A program made the translations under genes and the position numbers. The notes beneath the pieces were generated by a model. The model did not search any database. It saw nothing but the letters and a program-made list of their open reading frames with translations, and was not told the DNA's origin. Below, piece by piece: positions 1-5,327 of a DNA stretch of 7,909 nucleotides; the first letter of the stretch is position 1, and each line of letters starts with the position of its first letter. Source of the DNA: Syntrophaceae bacterium (GTDB lineage Bacteria > Desulfobacterota > Syntrophorhabdia > Syntrophorhabdales > WCHB1-27); NCBI GenBank assembly GCA_003165115.1, contig PLSJ01000210.1, positions 1,236 to 9,144 on the forward strand. The letters run 5' to 3'.

Positions 1-1445
1 TCGCAGAAGGCTATCACCTCCTGGGCCGTCAGCTCCTTGCCGGGCGCGACCTCCACGACGGCGGCGACGATCTCGCCAAGCCGCTCGTCCGGAAGACCGA
101 TGACCGCCGCATCTTTTATCAACGGGTGCGTGTGGAGGAAATCTTCGATTTCCACGGGGAACACGTTCTCCCCTCCCGTGATGATCACGTCCTTCTTCCT
201 GTCCACGATCCAGATAAACCCGTCTTCGTCCGACCTGACCATATCGCCGGTATAGAGCCAGCCGTCTCGCAGGGCTTTGGCCGTGGCTTCAGGGTTCTTG
301 TAGTATTCCCTCATGACGCCGTCGCCCCTCACGATAAGCTCCCCGGCTTCTCCCTGCGGCACGTTGTTCCCCTGCTCGTCGACGATGCGGGTTTCCCAGT
401 TGAACCCCGGCCGCCCTATCGCCCCGACTTTATGTCCGTTCTCTATGCCGAGATGGACGCAGCCCGGTCCTGTCGATTCGCTGAGACCGAAGGTCGTGTC
501 GTACTCCATCTCGGGGAAATATCGTTTCCAGTGCCTGATCAGGCTGGGCGGAACGGGCTGGGCGCCTATGTGCATGAGCCGCCACTGATCGAGCTTGTAA
601 TTCTCCTTTTTCAGCTCCCCGCTGTCGAGCTTCATCAATATGTCCTGGGCCCAGGGCACGAGGAGCCATACTATGGTCCCGCCCTCCTCGCTCACCGCCT
701 CCAACACCCACTCGGGCGAGATGCCCTTCAGGATCACCGCCGGCCCACCCACGATCAGGCTGCCGAACCAATGCATCTTCGCCCCCGTATGATAGAGCGG
801 GGGCATAAGGATAAAGTTGTCCTTTTTTTCCTGGTGGTGGGCCGCGTTTTCCGTGATGCAGGCACATACCATGTTCCTGTGGGTAAGGAGGATCGGCTTG
901 GGCTGTCCCGTGGTGCCCGAGGTGAAATAGAGGCCGCAGGGGTCGGCGAAAGTGATCGGGGTCGGAAGGGGGCTCGCCGGCGCCCGGTCGACAAGGGCCG
1001 AAAAGCTCTCCGCGTACGCGGGGGTCTCGCTTCCCACGCAGATATAGTCCCTGACGGACAGCTCGTTCTTCACCGCTTCGATGCGCGGCGCGAATTCCTG
1101 GTCGAAGATCATCAGGCCGGGTTCCGCCACGTCACTGCAATACTTCACGTCTTCGGCGGTAAAACGGAAATTGAGGGGCACTACCCACGCCCCGGTCCTC
1201 ACGATCCCGAAGTAGGCGGCGAGCCAGTCGATGGAATTGTTCATGAAATGGACGACCTTATCCCCTTTCCCGATACCCTTCTCAGCGAGCACGTTCGAGA
1301 CCTGGTTGGCCCGGTCGTCAAATTCCTTCCACGTGATCTGCGACCGTTTGCCGCTCGCGGGTATACGCTCGACGAGCGCGACGTCGTCCGGATACATCCT
1401 TCCGTTTCTCGCGAGCATTTCCCCGATGTGTATGTAGGTCTCCAT
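1..1445 (-). CDS. AMP-forming acyl-CoA synthetase (long-chain fatty acid/aryl-CoA ligase type), C-terminus cut by window edge
   Basis: The protein belongs to the ANL superfamily, whose acyl-CoA synthetases activate a carboxylic acid with ATP to an acyl-adenylate and then transfer it to CoA in the cytoplasm. About 481 residues are visible from ATG at 1445 and the frame is open at base 1. Motifs in order: phosphate-binding loop TSGTTGQPKP (about residues 174-183), MPPLYHTGAKMHW (about 213-225), adenine/Mg motif TFGLSEST (about 315-322), GWLYTGDM (about 394-401), and the hinge stretch DRKKDVIITGGENVFPVEIE (about 413-432). The C-terminal domain with the catalytic lysine (usually near PKTxxGKI) lies past the edge, so completeness cannot be judged. 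The start is supported by an SD GGGGGAA (1451-1457), 5 bases upstream. The substrate cannot be read from sequence; medium/long-chain fatty acid or an aromatic acid are both possible. It is probably transcribed from its own promoter (1498-1527), although read-through from the upstream gene is possible. Confidence 0.93.
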   Translation of the reverse strand, partial: METYIHIGEMLARNGRMYPDDVALVERIPASGKRSQITWKEFDDRANQVSNVLAEKGIGKGDKVVHFMNNSIDWLAAYFGIVRTGAWVVPLNFRFTAEDVKYCSDVAEPGLMIFDQEFAPRIEAVKNELSVRDYICVGSETPAYAESFSALVDRAPASPLPTPITFADPCGLYFTSGTTGQPKPILLTHRNMVCACITENAAHHQEKKDNFILMPPLYHTGAKMHWFGSLIVGGPAVILKGISPEWVLEAVSEEGGTIVWLLVPWAQDILMKLDSGELKKENYKLDQWRLMHIGAQPVPPSLIRHWKRYFPEMEYDTTFGLSESTGPGCVHLGIENGHKVGAIGRPGFNWETRIVDEQGNNVPQGEAGELIVRGDGVMREYYKNPEATAKALRDGWLYTGDMVRSDEDGFIWIVDRKKDVIITGGENVFPVEIEDFLHTHPLIKDAAVIGLPDERLGEIVAAVVEVAPGKELTAQEVIAFC

Positions 1446-1497
1446 CGATATTCCCCCGTATGCGGAAGGTCTTTTTAGCTGACCTGCCTTTATTTGC

Positions 1498-1527
1498 ACT
1501 CTATCACGTGTCAAATTTTAGAGTCAA
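1498..1527 (-). promoter_or_regulatory. Probable sigma70-like promoter of the acyl-CoA synthetase gene
   Basis: Read on the minus strand, TTGACT (1522-1527, 5/6 match to TTGACA) is followed 18 bases later by TAGAGT (1498-1503, 4/6 match to TATAAT). The sequence just upstream (1528-1540) is AT-rich. A second, perfect TTGACA (1509-1514) lies 13 bases downstream of the first, but has only a poor -10 partner (TAAAGG at 16 bases). The predicted start would leave a leader of about 45 bases before the ATG at 1445. The intergenic location between two minus-strand genes supports the call; no expression evidence is available. Confidence 0.45.
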
Positions 1528-1560
1528 TATAAATAAAGGGGGAAGAAAGACGAGGCAGCG

Positions 1561-2055
1561 TCAGGGCCGCGGCGCGATCGTTTCCGCTAGCCCGGAGGCC
1601 CTTTCTCTTATCTCCGGCGACCTGTCGGTGAGGGAGAGGATCGACAGCTTTCTTTTGATATCCTCCTTTTCCCTCGCGGATACCTTGGCATAGACCTGCT
1701 CAAGCTTTTCCATGATGAGGAGCGTGAGGGGGACGTCCTTCGTGTCGAGCGCGATCAGCAGGGTAGAGACGTCGTCGGGCGGCCCATACGCCGCCACATA
1801 TTTCCGGACGTTTTCCCGAAAGGTCGAAGCGCCGTAGGACGTGTGGATCTTCTTGTGGAGCTTTTCATGCTCCAGGGTGCCCTTCTCCCCCATGAAGAGT
1901 TTTTCGAGCGCCTGTTTTTGGCGGCCGGCGTTCCACCTGTCGGCGGCCGGTTCCTTGTGCTCCTGCTTTTCTCCGGCGACGTGACTGCTCCGGTCTCTCT
2001 TCTTGTCTATGTCCCGCCACGAGGGTCTTTCGTCATCGTCATATTCCCTGCTCAT
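1561..2055 (-). CDS. Hypothetical protein, 164 aa, charged N-terminus with PSWRDIDKKRD motif and helical C-terminal domain
   Basis: I do not recognise a named family. The first 50 or so residues are very polar and probably disordered, with the motif PSWRDIDKKRDRSSH at residues 11-25; I have a general recollection of similar SWR-[DE]-ID-rich N-termini in deltaproteobacterial hypothetical proteins, which is not verified here. Residues about 47-90 (ALEKLFMG... to ENVRKYVAAYG) and 94-162 look alpha-helical. The stretch with LLIALDTKDVPLTLLIMEKL, then a linker and SPEIRERASGLAETI, resembles HEAT/armadillo-like helical pairs, suggesting a protein-interaction scaffold (inference). There is no signal peptide or membrane segment, so it is likely cytoplasmic. 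The ATG at 2055 has an SD AGGGAGA (2061-2067) 5 bases upstream and a good promoter just before it. It sits between the cold-shock gene terminator and the acyl-CoA synthetase, with no evident functional link to either. Confidence 0.82.
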   Translation of the reverse strand: MSREYDDDERPSWRDIDKKRDRSSHVAGEKQEHKEPAADRWNAGRQKQALEKLFMGEKGTLEHEKLHKKIHTSYGASTFRENVRKYVAAYGPPDDVSTLLIALDTKDVPLTLLIMEKLEQVYAKVSAREKEDIKRKLSILSLTDRSPEIRERASGLAETIAPRP

Positions 2056-2072
2056 GCCCGTCTCCCTGCCAT

Positions 2073-2101
2073 ATTATATCTCAAGTCCCCGCTCTTCTCC
2101 A
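2073..2101 (-). promoter_or_regulatory. Sigma70-like promoter of the 164-aa protein gene
   Basis: On the minus strand a perfect -10 TATAAT (2073-2078) is preceded by a 17-base spacer and TGGAGA (2096-2101, 4/6 match to TTGACA). It lies just after the terminator of the upstream cold-shock gene, as expected for an independent transcription unit. The -10 ends only 17 bases before the ATG at 2055, so the predicted 5' leader is about 10 bases, just enough to contain the AGGGAGA ribosome site. Confidence 0.6.
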
Positions 2102-2115
2102 TGTTTTGTTGATAT

Positions 2116-2146
2116 AAAAAAACAGGCCCTCCGGACGGAGGGCCTG
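2116..2146 (-). terminator. Rho-independent terminator of the cold-shock gene
   Basis: A perfect 10-bp GC-rich stem, CAGGCCCTCC (2123-2132) against GGAGGGCCTG (2137-2146), closes a 4-base loop. In the minus-strand transcript it is followed at once by seven U residues (the A run 2116-2122 on the plus strand). It begins about 30 bases after the TAA of the cold-shock gene (2176-2178), so it ends that transcript and separates it from the 164-aa gene downstream. Confidence 0.93.
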
Positions 2147-2175
2147 GCTCACTGTCTTATGAGGCCTCAGCGTTA

Positions 2176-2376
2176 TTAAACCTTGACCACGTTGGCTGCC
2201 TGCATGCCCTTGGGTCCTTCGACGACTTCGAAGGTGACCGACTGACCTTCCGTGAGCGACTTGAATCCGTTCTCCTGTATGGCGGTATAATGTACGAATA
2301 CGACCTGGCCATCCTCACCGTTAATAAATCCAAAACCCCTCGAATCATTAAACCACTTTACCGTTCCCCTGGCCAT
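2176..2376 (-). CDS. Cold-shock domain protein (CspA family), 66 aa
   Basis: A single cold-shock domain fills the whole 66-residue protein, the usual size for CspA-type RNA/ssDNA-binding proteins, which act in the cytoplasm as RNA chaperones. Seen in the sequence: [18 protein letters not shown] with KWF (residues 7-9) and the RNP1-type GFGFI (14-18); RNP2-type VFVHYTAI (26-33); then [24 protein letters not shown] at the C-terminus. The start at 2376 is decided by a perfect SD AAGGAGGT (2384-2391) 7 bases upstream and by family length. The frame stays open upstream to a GTG near 2628, but that extension is unlike the family and is treated as untranslated leader. Oddity: the residue before VFVH is Val where Asp is common (DVFVH). 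The gene is monocistronic, with its own terminator and a long, structure-prone upstream region. Confidence 0.96.
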   Translation of the reverse strand: MARGTVKWFNDSRGFGFINGEDGQVVFVHYTAIQENGFKSLTEGQSVTFEVVEGPKGMQAANVVKV

Positions 2377-2383
2377 TTCAATT

Positions 2384-2391
2384 ACCTCCTT
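2384..2391 (-). promoter_or_regulatory. Perfect Shine-Dalgarno site fixing the cold-shock gene start
   Basis: AAGGAGGT on the minus strand is fully complementary to the common 16S rRNA 3' tail, with 7 bases between it and the ATG at 2376. It is the strongest ribosome site in the window. It fits a highly expressed gene and rules against starting translation at the upstream in-frame codons. Confidence 0.9.
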
Positions 2392-2407
2392 GCAGATCTT
2401 TAAAATT

Positions 2408-2427
2408 GCGGAACTTTCGTTCGCCGC
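2408..2427 (-). promoter_or_regulatory. Hairpin with GAAA tetraloop just upstream of the csp ribosome site
   Basis: In the minus-strand transcript, GAAC-GAAA-GUUC forms a 4-bp stem capped by a GNRA tetraloop, extended below by GCG/CGC across a 2-base bulge. It ends 16 bases before the SD AAGGAGGT (2384-2391). The structure is seen by eye only; a role in leader folding or mRNA stability is inference. Confidence 0.4.
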
Positions 2428-2451
2428 TTCGATAAAATACAAGAAACATGC

Positions 2452-2481
2452 CAGGTCCGGCCCCGCCCACGTCGGGACCTG
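2452..2481 (-). promoter_or_regulatory. Inverted repeat (7-bp stem) in the csp leader
   Basis: CAGGTCC (2452-2458) pairs perfectly with GGACCTG (2475-2481) around a 16-base GC-rich loop. Its right arm overlaps the dyad CTGTG-A-CACAG (2479-2489), so the two cannot form together, a layout that could allow alternative folds. Function is inferred from position only. Confidence 0.35.
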
Positions 2482-2495
2482 TGACACAGCATGGA

Positions 2496-2519
2496 GGCGC
2501 TTTGCATAGCTATAGCGCC
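2496..2519 (-). promoter_or_regulatory. Inverted repeat (6-bp GC-rich stem) in the csp leader
   Basis: GGCGCT (2496-2501) pairs with AGCGCC (2514-2519) around a 12-base loop that itself contains the self-complementary TAGCTA. There is no U run after it on either strand, so it is not an intrinsic terminator. It lies about 120 bases before the csp start codon. Confidence 0.35.
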
Positions 2520-2549
2520 CTTCCGGGGAAGCCGCCTCAAGGAAAAGTG

Positions 2550-2566
2550 TCTCGTAAAAGAAGACA
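2550..2566. repeat. 17-base direct repeat, copy 1
   Basis: TCTCGTAAAAGAAGACA matches copy 2 (2590-2606) at 16 of 17 positions; the copies start exactly 40 bases apart. Its last six bases form the left arm of the dyad AAGACATTGTCTT (2561-2573). It may be a regulator-binding site shared by the divergent genes, or a chance duplication. Confidence 0.7.
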
Positions 2567-2589
2567 TTGTCTTGTGACGCAAGAATGTT

Positions 2590-2606
2590 TCTCATAAAAG
2601 AAGACA
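2590..2606. repeat. 17-base direct repeat, copy 2
   Basis: TCTCATAAAAGAAGACA differs from copy 1 only at the fifth base (A for G). Similarity stops soon after the repeat on the right, so this is not simply a tandem duplication of a 40-base unit. The dyad attached to copy 1 is absent here. Confidence 0.7.
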
Positions 2607-2673
2607 ACGGAAAGAGGCCGTGCCCCACGAGTCCGTCCGCCCGGGCATGAGGGGACCCTTACAGAAAATCTTT

Positions 2674-2702
2674 CCAAAAAGAGAGACCGTGCTTATATTA
2701 AA
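2674..2702 (+). promoter_or_regulatory. Possible promoter of the exported-protein gene
   Basis: TTTCCA (about 2674-2679, 4/6 match to TTGACA) is separated by 17 bases from TATATT (about 2697-2702, 5/6 match to TATAAT). The -10 lies almost on top of the ATG at 2707, so this promoter would give a leaderless or near-leaderless message, or else the match is accidental and the true promoter is farther upstream. It is a weak call, made because no better promoter was seen nearby. Confidence 0.22.
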
Positions 2703-2706
2703 GCAA

Positions 2707-3342
2707 ATGCGCCGGCCCGTCTGGAGAGGCAGAGGGATTATCGTCCTTGGAACCATTCTCGCTCTCTTCATGATGGGCGCGACCGCGCGACATGCCGGCG
2801 CATACGACCTGTCGGCCGACACCCTGATGGTGGAGAAAGGAGAGCGGCAGGAAGGCAAGATCTCCATAAAAGGGGACAAGTACCGCATACAGCGCAAAGG
2901 CGAAGCCGAGTACATCATACTACGGCACGACAAGGACGTGATGTGGGTGGTGATGCCGAAGGAAAAGGTTTATGCCGAGCTTCCGCTGGATGTGACGAAG
3001 ACACCGAAGATCCAGGAGAAGAGTCCGGGTGAGATAAACAGAAAGCTTCTGGGCACCGAAGTCGTGGACGGCCATCCCGCGGAGAAGTTCGAGATAACCG
3101 TGAAGGAGGGGTCGAGAACGGAGTCTTTCTGCCAGTGGACGGCCACCGACATAAATTTCCCGATAAAGACGGCCGCCGTCGGGGGCGAGTGGTCGGTGGA
3201 GTTTACGAACATAAAGAAAGGGGCCCCCGACAGCGTCTTCGAGGTACCGCCGGACTACGAGAGAGCGAGGGTGGTGCAGAAGCCGCCGCCCCAGAGCCGA
3301 AAAGGTAAGGAAAGTCCCGAGCGCGCCGGACCCGGCGTTTAG
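2707..3342 (+). CDS. Exported LolA-fold/DUF4412-like protein, about 212 aa
   Basis: From ATG at 2707 the protein starts with a classic signal peptide: basic MRRPVWRGRG, hydrophobic core IIVLGTILALFMMGA, and a likely signal peptidase I site after HAGA (about residue 32). There is no lipobox cysteine, so a soluble periplasmic protein is expected. The mature part is rich in beta-strand patterns: KISIKGDKYRIQRKG, then YIILRHDKDVMWVVMPKEKVYAELPL, then LLGTEVVDGHPAEKFEITV, then FCQWTATDINFPIKT, and FTNIKKGAPDSVFEVPPDYER near the end. This order resembles DUF4412 and outer-membrane lipoprotein-sorting (LolA/LolB-like) proteins, which bind lipids or hydrophobic ligands; the exact role is unknown. The C-terminal tail is Pro/Lys/Glu-rich and probably disordered. 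The start is uncertain: in-frame GTG codons at 2620 and 2686 are alternatives, none has a good SD, and 2707 gives the most typical signal peptide. It converges with the pump operon, leaving only 31 bases between stops. Confidence 0.8.
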   Translation: MRRPVWRGRGIIVLGTILALFMMGATARHAGAYDLSADTLMVEKGERQEGKISIKGDKYRIQRKGEAEYIILRHDKDVMWVVMPKEKVYAELPLDVTKTPKIQEKSPGEINRKLLGTEVVDGHPAEKFEITVKEGSRTESFCQWTATDINFPIKTAAVGGEWSVEFTNIKKGAPDSVFEVPPDYERARVVQKPPPQSRKGKESPERAGPGV

Positions 3343-3373
3343 CAGGGCAGTCCGCCGTTAAGCTCCCTGTCGG

Positions 3374-4603
3374 TCATTCGTAGCGCAGCGCGTCGATAGG
3401 GTTGAGCAGGGACGCCTTGTAGGCGGGGTAAAAGCCGAAAAATATCCCTACTATCCCTGAAAAGGCAAAGGCGAGCAGGGCGGAAAAGGGCGAGACGATG
3501 GTGCGCCAGCCCGCCACCACGGAGAGTATCTGCGAGCCGGTCACCCCCGCGATCAGGCCGACGGTGCCGCCTATCAGGGAGAGTATGATCGCCTCCATGA
3601 TAAATTGGAGCCGGATATCCCATGTCTTGGCCCCTATCGCCATCCTGATGCCGATCTCCCGCGTCCGCTCCGTCACCGACACGAGCATGATATTCATGAT
3701 CCCTATGCCGCCCACCAGGAGCGAAACCGATGCGATCGCGCCGAGGAGGAGGGTCATGATCTGCGTCTGCTGTTCCGCCGCCTGCATCATCTGGGTCAGG
3801 TTCCTCACGGAAAAATCATCGTCCTTTTTCGCGCCGATGTGGTGTCTCTGCCTGAGCAGCTCCGTCACCTGTTTTTCGGCCGGATCGAGGTCGCGGGCGC
3901 TTTTCGCCTTCACCATGATCTGCCTTATCATGCCGGGGAAAGACGTGCCAAAGAGCTTTTTCTGCGCGGTGGTCACGGGGACGAAGACCGCGTCATCCTG
4001 GTCCTGGCCCATGACCGACTGTCCCTTTACCGCCATCACCCCCACTACCTTGAAGGGGATCTTCTTGATCCTCACGATCTGATCGAGGGGGTCGATGCCC
4101 CCGAAAAGGTTGTCGACGACGGTCTGGCCGAGAAGGGCGACCTTCGTCGCGCTTCTCACGTCCTCGTCGGTGATGGGTCGGCCGGCACCGACGGGCCAGT
4201 CCCTGACGTCGTTCATGCCCCCCGTCGTTCCCATGACGCCCGTCGACCAATTCAGGTTCCCGTAGACGACCTGGGCGGTCCCGTTGTGGATCGGCGCGAC
4301 GTCCTGGACCGCCTGGCATTCTCTCTGGATCGCCTCGGCATCACCGAGGGTAAGCGTTGTCTGGCCGCCGAAGCCCGTCCGTACGCCGCCGGACGTCTGG
4401 CTGCCCGGCAGGATGATGAGGAGGTTGCTCCCCATGGTGGCCATCTGCTCCGCTATCTGGCGGCTTGCCCCTGTCCCTACCGCGAGCATGGCGATTACCG
4501 CCCCCACCCCGATGATGATGCCCAGCATGGTGAGGGCCGAGCGCATCTTGTTCACCTTCAGGGCCCGGAGCGCTATGCGCGCGGTCCATGGTATGCTGAT
4601 CAA
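3374..4603 (-). CDS. macB: MacB-type ABC transporter permease (FtsX fold), 409 aa
   Basis: Inner-membrane permease of the tripartite efflux pump, equivalent to the membrane half of E. coli MacB without the fused ATPase. Membrane segments: TM1 about residues 24-44 (MLGIIIGVGAVIAMLAVGTGA, a MacB hallmark); a large periplasmic domain about 48-280; TM2 about 283-309 with LLVGGIGIMNIMLVSVTERTREIGIR following; TM3 about 336-360; TM4 about 372-394. It ends NPIDALRYE, typical of the family. The start chosen is TTG at 4603, because an SD AGAGGTG (4609-4615) lies 5 bases upstream and the protein then begins MISIPWTARIALRALKVNKMRSALTML, as relatives do. An ATG at 4660 in the same frame would add 19 polar residues and overlap the ATPase gene by 20 bases, which is less likely. 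It is the last gene of the operon. MacB-type pumps do mechanotransmission, exporting substrates from the periplasm (family knowledge); the substrate here is unknown. Confidence 0.94.
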   Translation of the reverse strand: MISIPWTARIALRALKVNKMRSALTMLGIIIGVGAVIAMLAVGTGASRQIAEQMATMGSNLLIILPGSQTSGGVRTGFGGQTTLTLGDAEAIQRECQAVQDVAPIHNGTAQVVYGNLNWSTGVMGTTGGMNDVRDWPVGAGRPITDEDVRSATKVALLGQTVVDNLFGGIDPLDQIVRIKKIPFKVVGVMAVKGQSVMGQDQDDAVFVPVTTAQKKLFGTSFPGMIRQIMVKAKSARDLDPAEKQVTELLRQRHHIGAKKDDDFSVRNLTQMMQAAEQQTQIMTLLLGAIASVSLLVGGIGIMNIMLVSVTERTREIGIRMAIGAKTWDIRLQFIMEAIILSLIGGTVGLIAGVTGSQILSVVAGWRTIVSPFSALLAFAFSGIVGIFFGFYPAYKASLLNPIDALRYE

Positions 4604-4640
4604 TCTTTCACCTCTGCCTTGGGAATGCCTGTTTTCTCTT

Positions 4641-5327
4641 TCACTGCATCTTCTCGTCACTCACGAGGCGCCCGTCGAGGAACCGTATGACGCGCCTGCT
4701 GTATGCCGCTATGTCAGGCTCGTGGGTCACCAGCAGCACCGTGATGCCCGCCTCCCCGTTGAGCTTCTGAAAGAGCTCCATGATCTCCCGGCTCGTATGG
4801 GTGTCGAGGTTCCCCGTGGGCTCGTCCGCAAGGATTATGGGCGCCCGGTTCACGATGGCCCTGGCAATAGCCACCCGCTGCTGCTGCCCGCCCGACAACT
4901 GGTTGGGGTGGTGGTTTTCCCTCCCCTCCAGCCCCACGGTCTTCAACGCGGAATAAGCCTTCTGCCTCCTCTCTTTCACGGCGACGCCGTTATACAGCAT
5001 CGGCAGCTCCACGTTCTCCAGGGCGGAGGTCCTGGGCAACAAATTGAATCCCTGAAAAACGAAGCCGAGCTTCCGGTTCCGGATATGGGCCAGCTCGTCC
5101 CTGCCGAGCTTGCCCGCATCGACACCTTCGAGGAGGTACTGGCCCGCCGTAGGGATATCGAGACACCCGACGATATTCATGAAGGTCGACTTGCCGGACC
5201 CCGAAGGTCCCATGATCGCCAGGAACTCCCCTTCCTCGATGGTGACGGAGACGGAATCGAGCGCCTTCAGCTCGATCTCGCCCAGGGGATAGATCTTCGA
5301 GATCCCTCGTGCCTCGATCAGCTTCAT
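4641..5327 (-). CDS. ABC transporter ATP-binding protein, MacB/LolD type, 228 aa
   Basis: Cytoplasmic ATPase that drives the neighbouring permease. All nucleotide-binding motifs are intact: Walker [10 protein letters not shown] (residues 40-48), Q-loop Gln92 in VFQGFNLLP, signature LSGGQQQR (144-151), Walker B IILADEP (164-170) with catalytic Glu169, D-loop GNLD (172-175) and switch His202 in VTHEP. Length and the [15 protein letters not shown] region match the MacB/LolD/FtsE-like subfamily. It is a separate gene rather than fused to the permease as in E. coli MacB, which is a common arrangement. The ATG at 5327 overlaps the TAA of the adaptor gene by one base (TAATG), so translation is probably coupled. 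The permease start follows 37 bases after its stop. LolD is an alternative by sequence, but the adaptor and TolC neighbours favour an efflux pump. Confidence 0.95.
   Translation of the reverse strand: MKLIEARGISKIYPLGEIELKALDSVSVTIEEGEFLAIMGPSGSGKSTFMNIVGCLDIPTAGQYLLEGVDAGKLGRDELAHIRNRKLGFVFQGFNLLPRTSALENVELPMLYNGVAVKERRQKAYSALKTVGLEGRENHHPNQLSGGQQQRVAIARAIVNRAPIILADEPTGNLDTHTSREIMELFQKLNGEAGITVLLVTHEPDIAAYSRRVIRFLDGRLVSDEKMQ

Larger units (their letters stand above)
2377..2706. other. Divergent intergenic region between the cold-shock gene and the exported-protein gene; probable structured csp leader
   Basis: About 330 bases without a convincing gene. On the csp side it contains three inverted repeats that would fold in the csp transcript (2408-2427, 2452-2481, 2496-2519) and an 11-base dyad CTGTGACACAG (2479-2489) overlapping one of them. 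Further out are a 13-base dyad AAGACATTGTCTT (2561-2573), an overlapping inverted repeat TCTTG/CAAGA (2570-2584), and two 17-base direct repeats (2550-2566 and 2590-2606). Long structured leaders are known for cspA-type genes, and this spacing is compatible with one, but I could not find a confident promoter for csp. On the plus side a possible promoter lies at 2674-2702. Confidence 0.5.

Noticed and set aside
126..1478. A 450-codon plus-strand open frame
   Set aside because: It is antisense to the acyl-CoA synthetase, whose motifs are unmistakable; the plus-frame product has no recognisable domain and follows from the biased codon use of the real gene.
2505..2545. Possible csp promoter (TTGAGG ... 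GCTATA on the minus strand)
   Set aside because: The best-matching -10 (TATAGC) needs a 20-base spacer and the 18-base alternative is a poor match, so no reliable promoter could be assigned.
2620..2706. Longer form of the exported protein starting at GTG 2620 or 2686
   Set aside because: The upstream residues would bury the signal peptide behind a long polar N-terminus, and neither start has a well-spaced SD; they are kept as alternatives only.
3343..3373. Possible bidirectional terminator between the convergent exported-protein and permease genes
   Set aside because: Only a 5-bp CAGGG/CCCTG pair with a long loop and no T run is present, which is not enough to call a terminator.
3339..3623. 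A 94-codon minus-strand frame at the permease 3' end
   Set aside because: It overlaps the permease in another frame and its composition is shadow-like; the permease ends in the family-typical NPIDALRYE at 3374.
3605..4690. A 361-codon plus-strand open frame
   Set aside because: Antisense to the MacB-type permease; the product is a His/Arg/Asp-rich composition typical of shadow frames.
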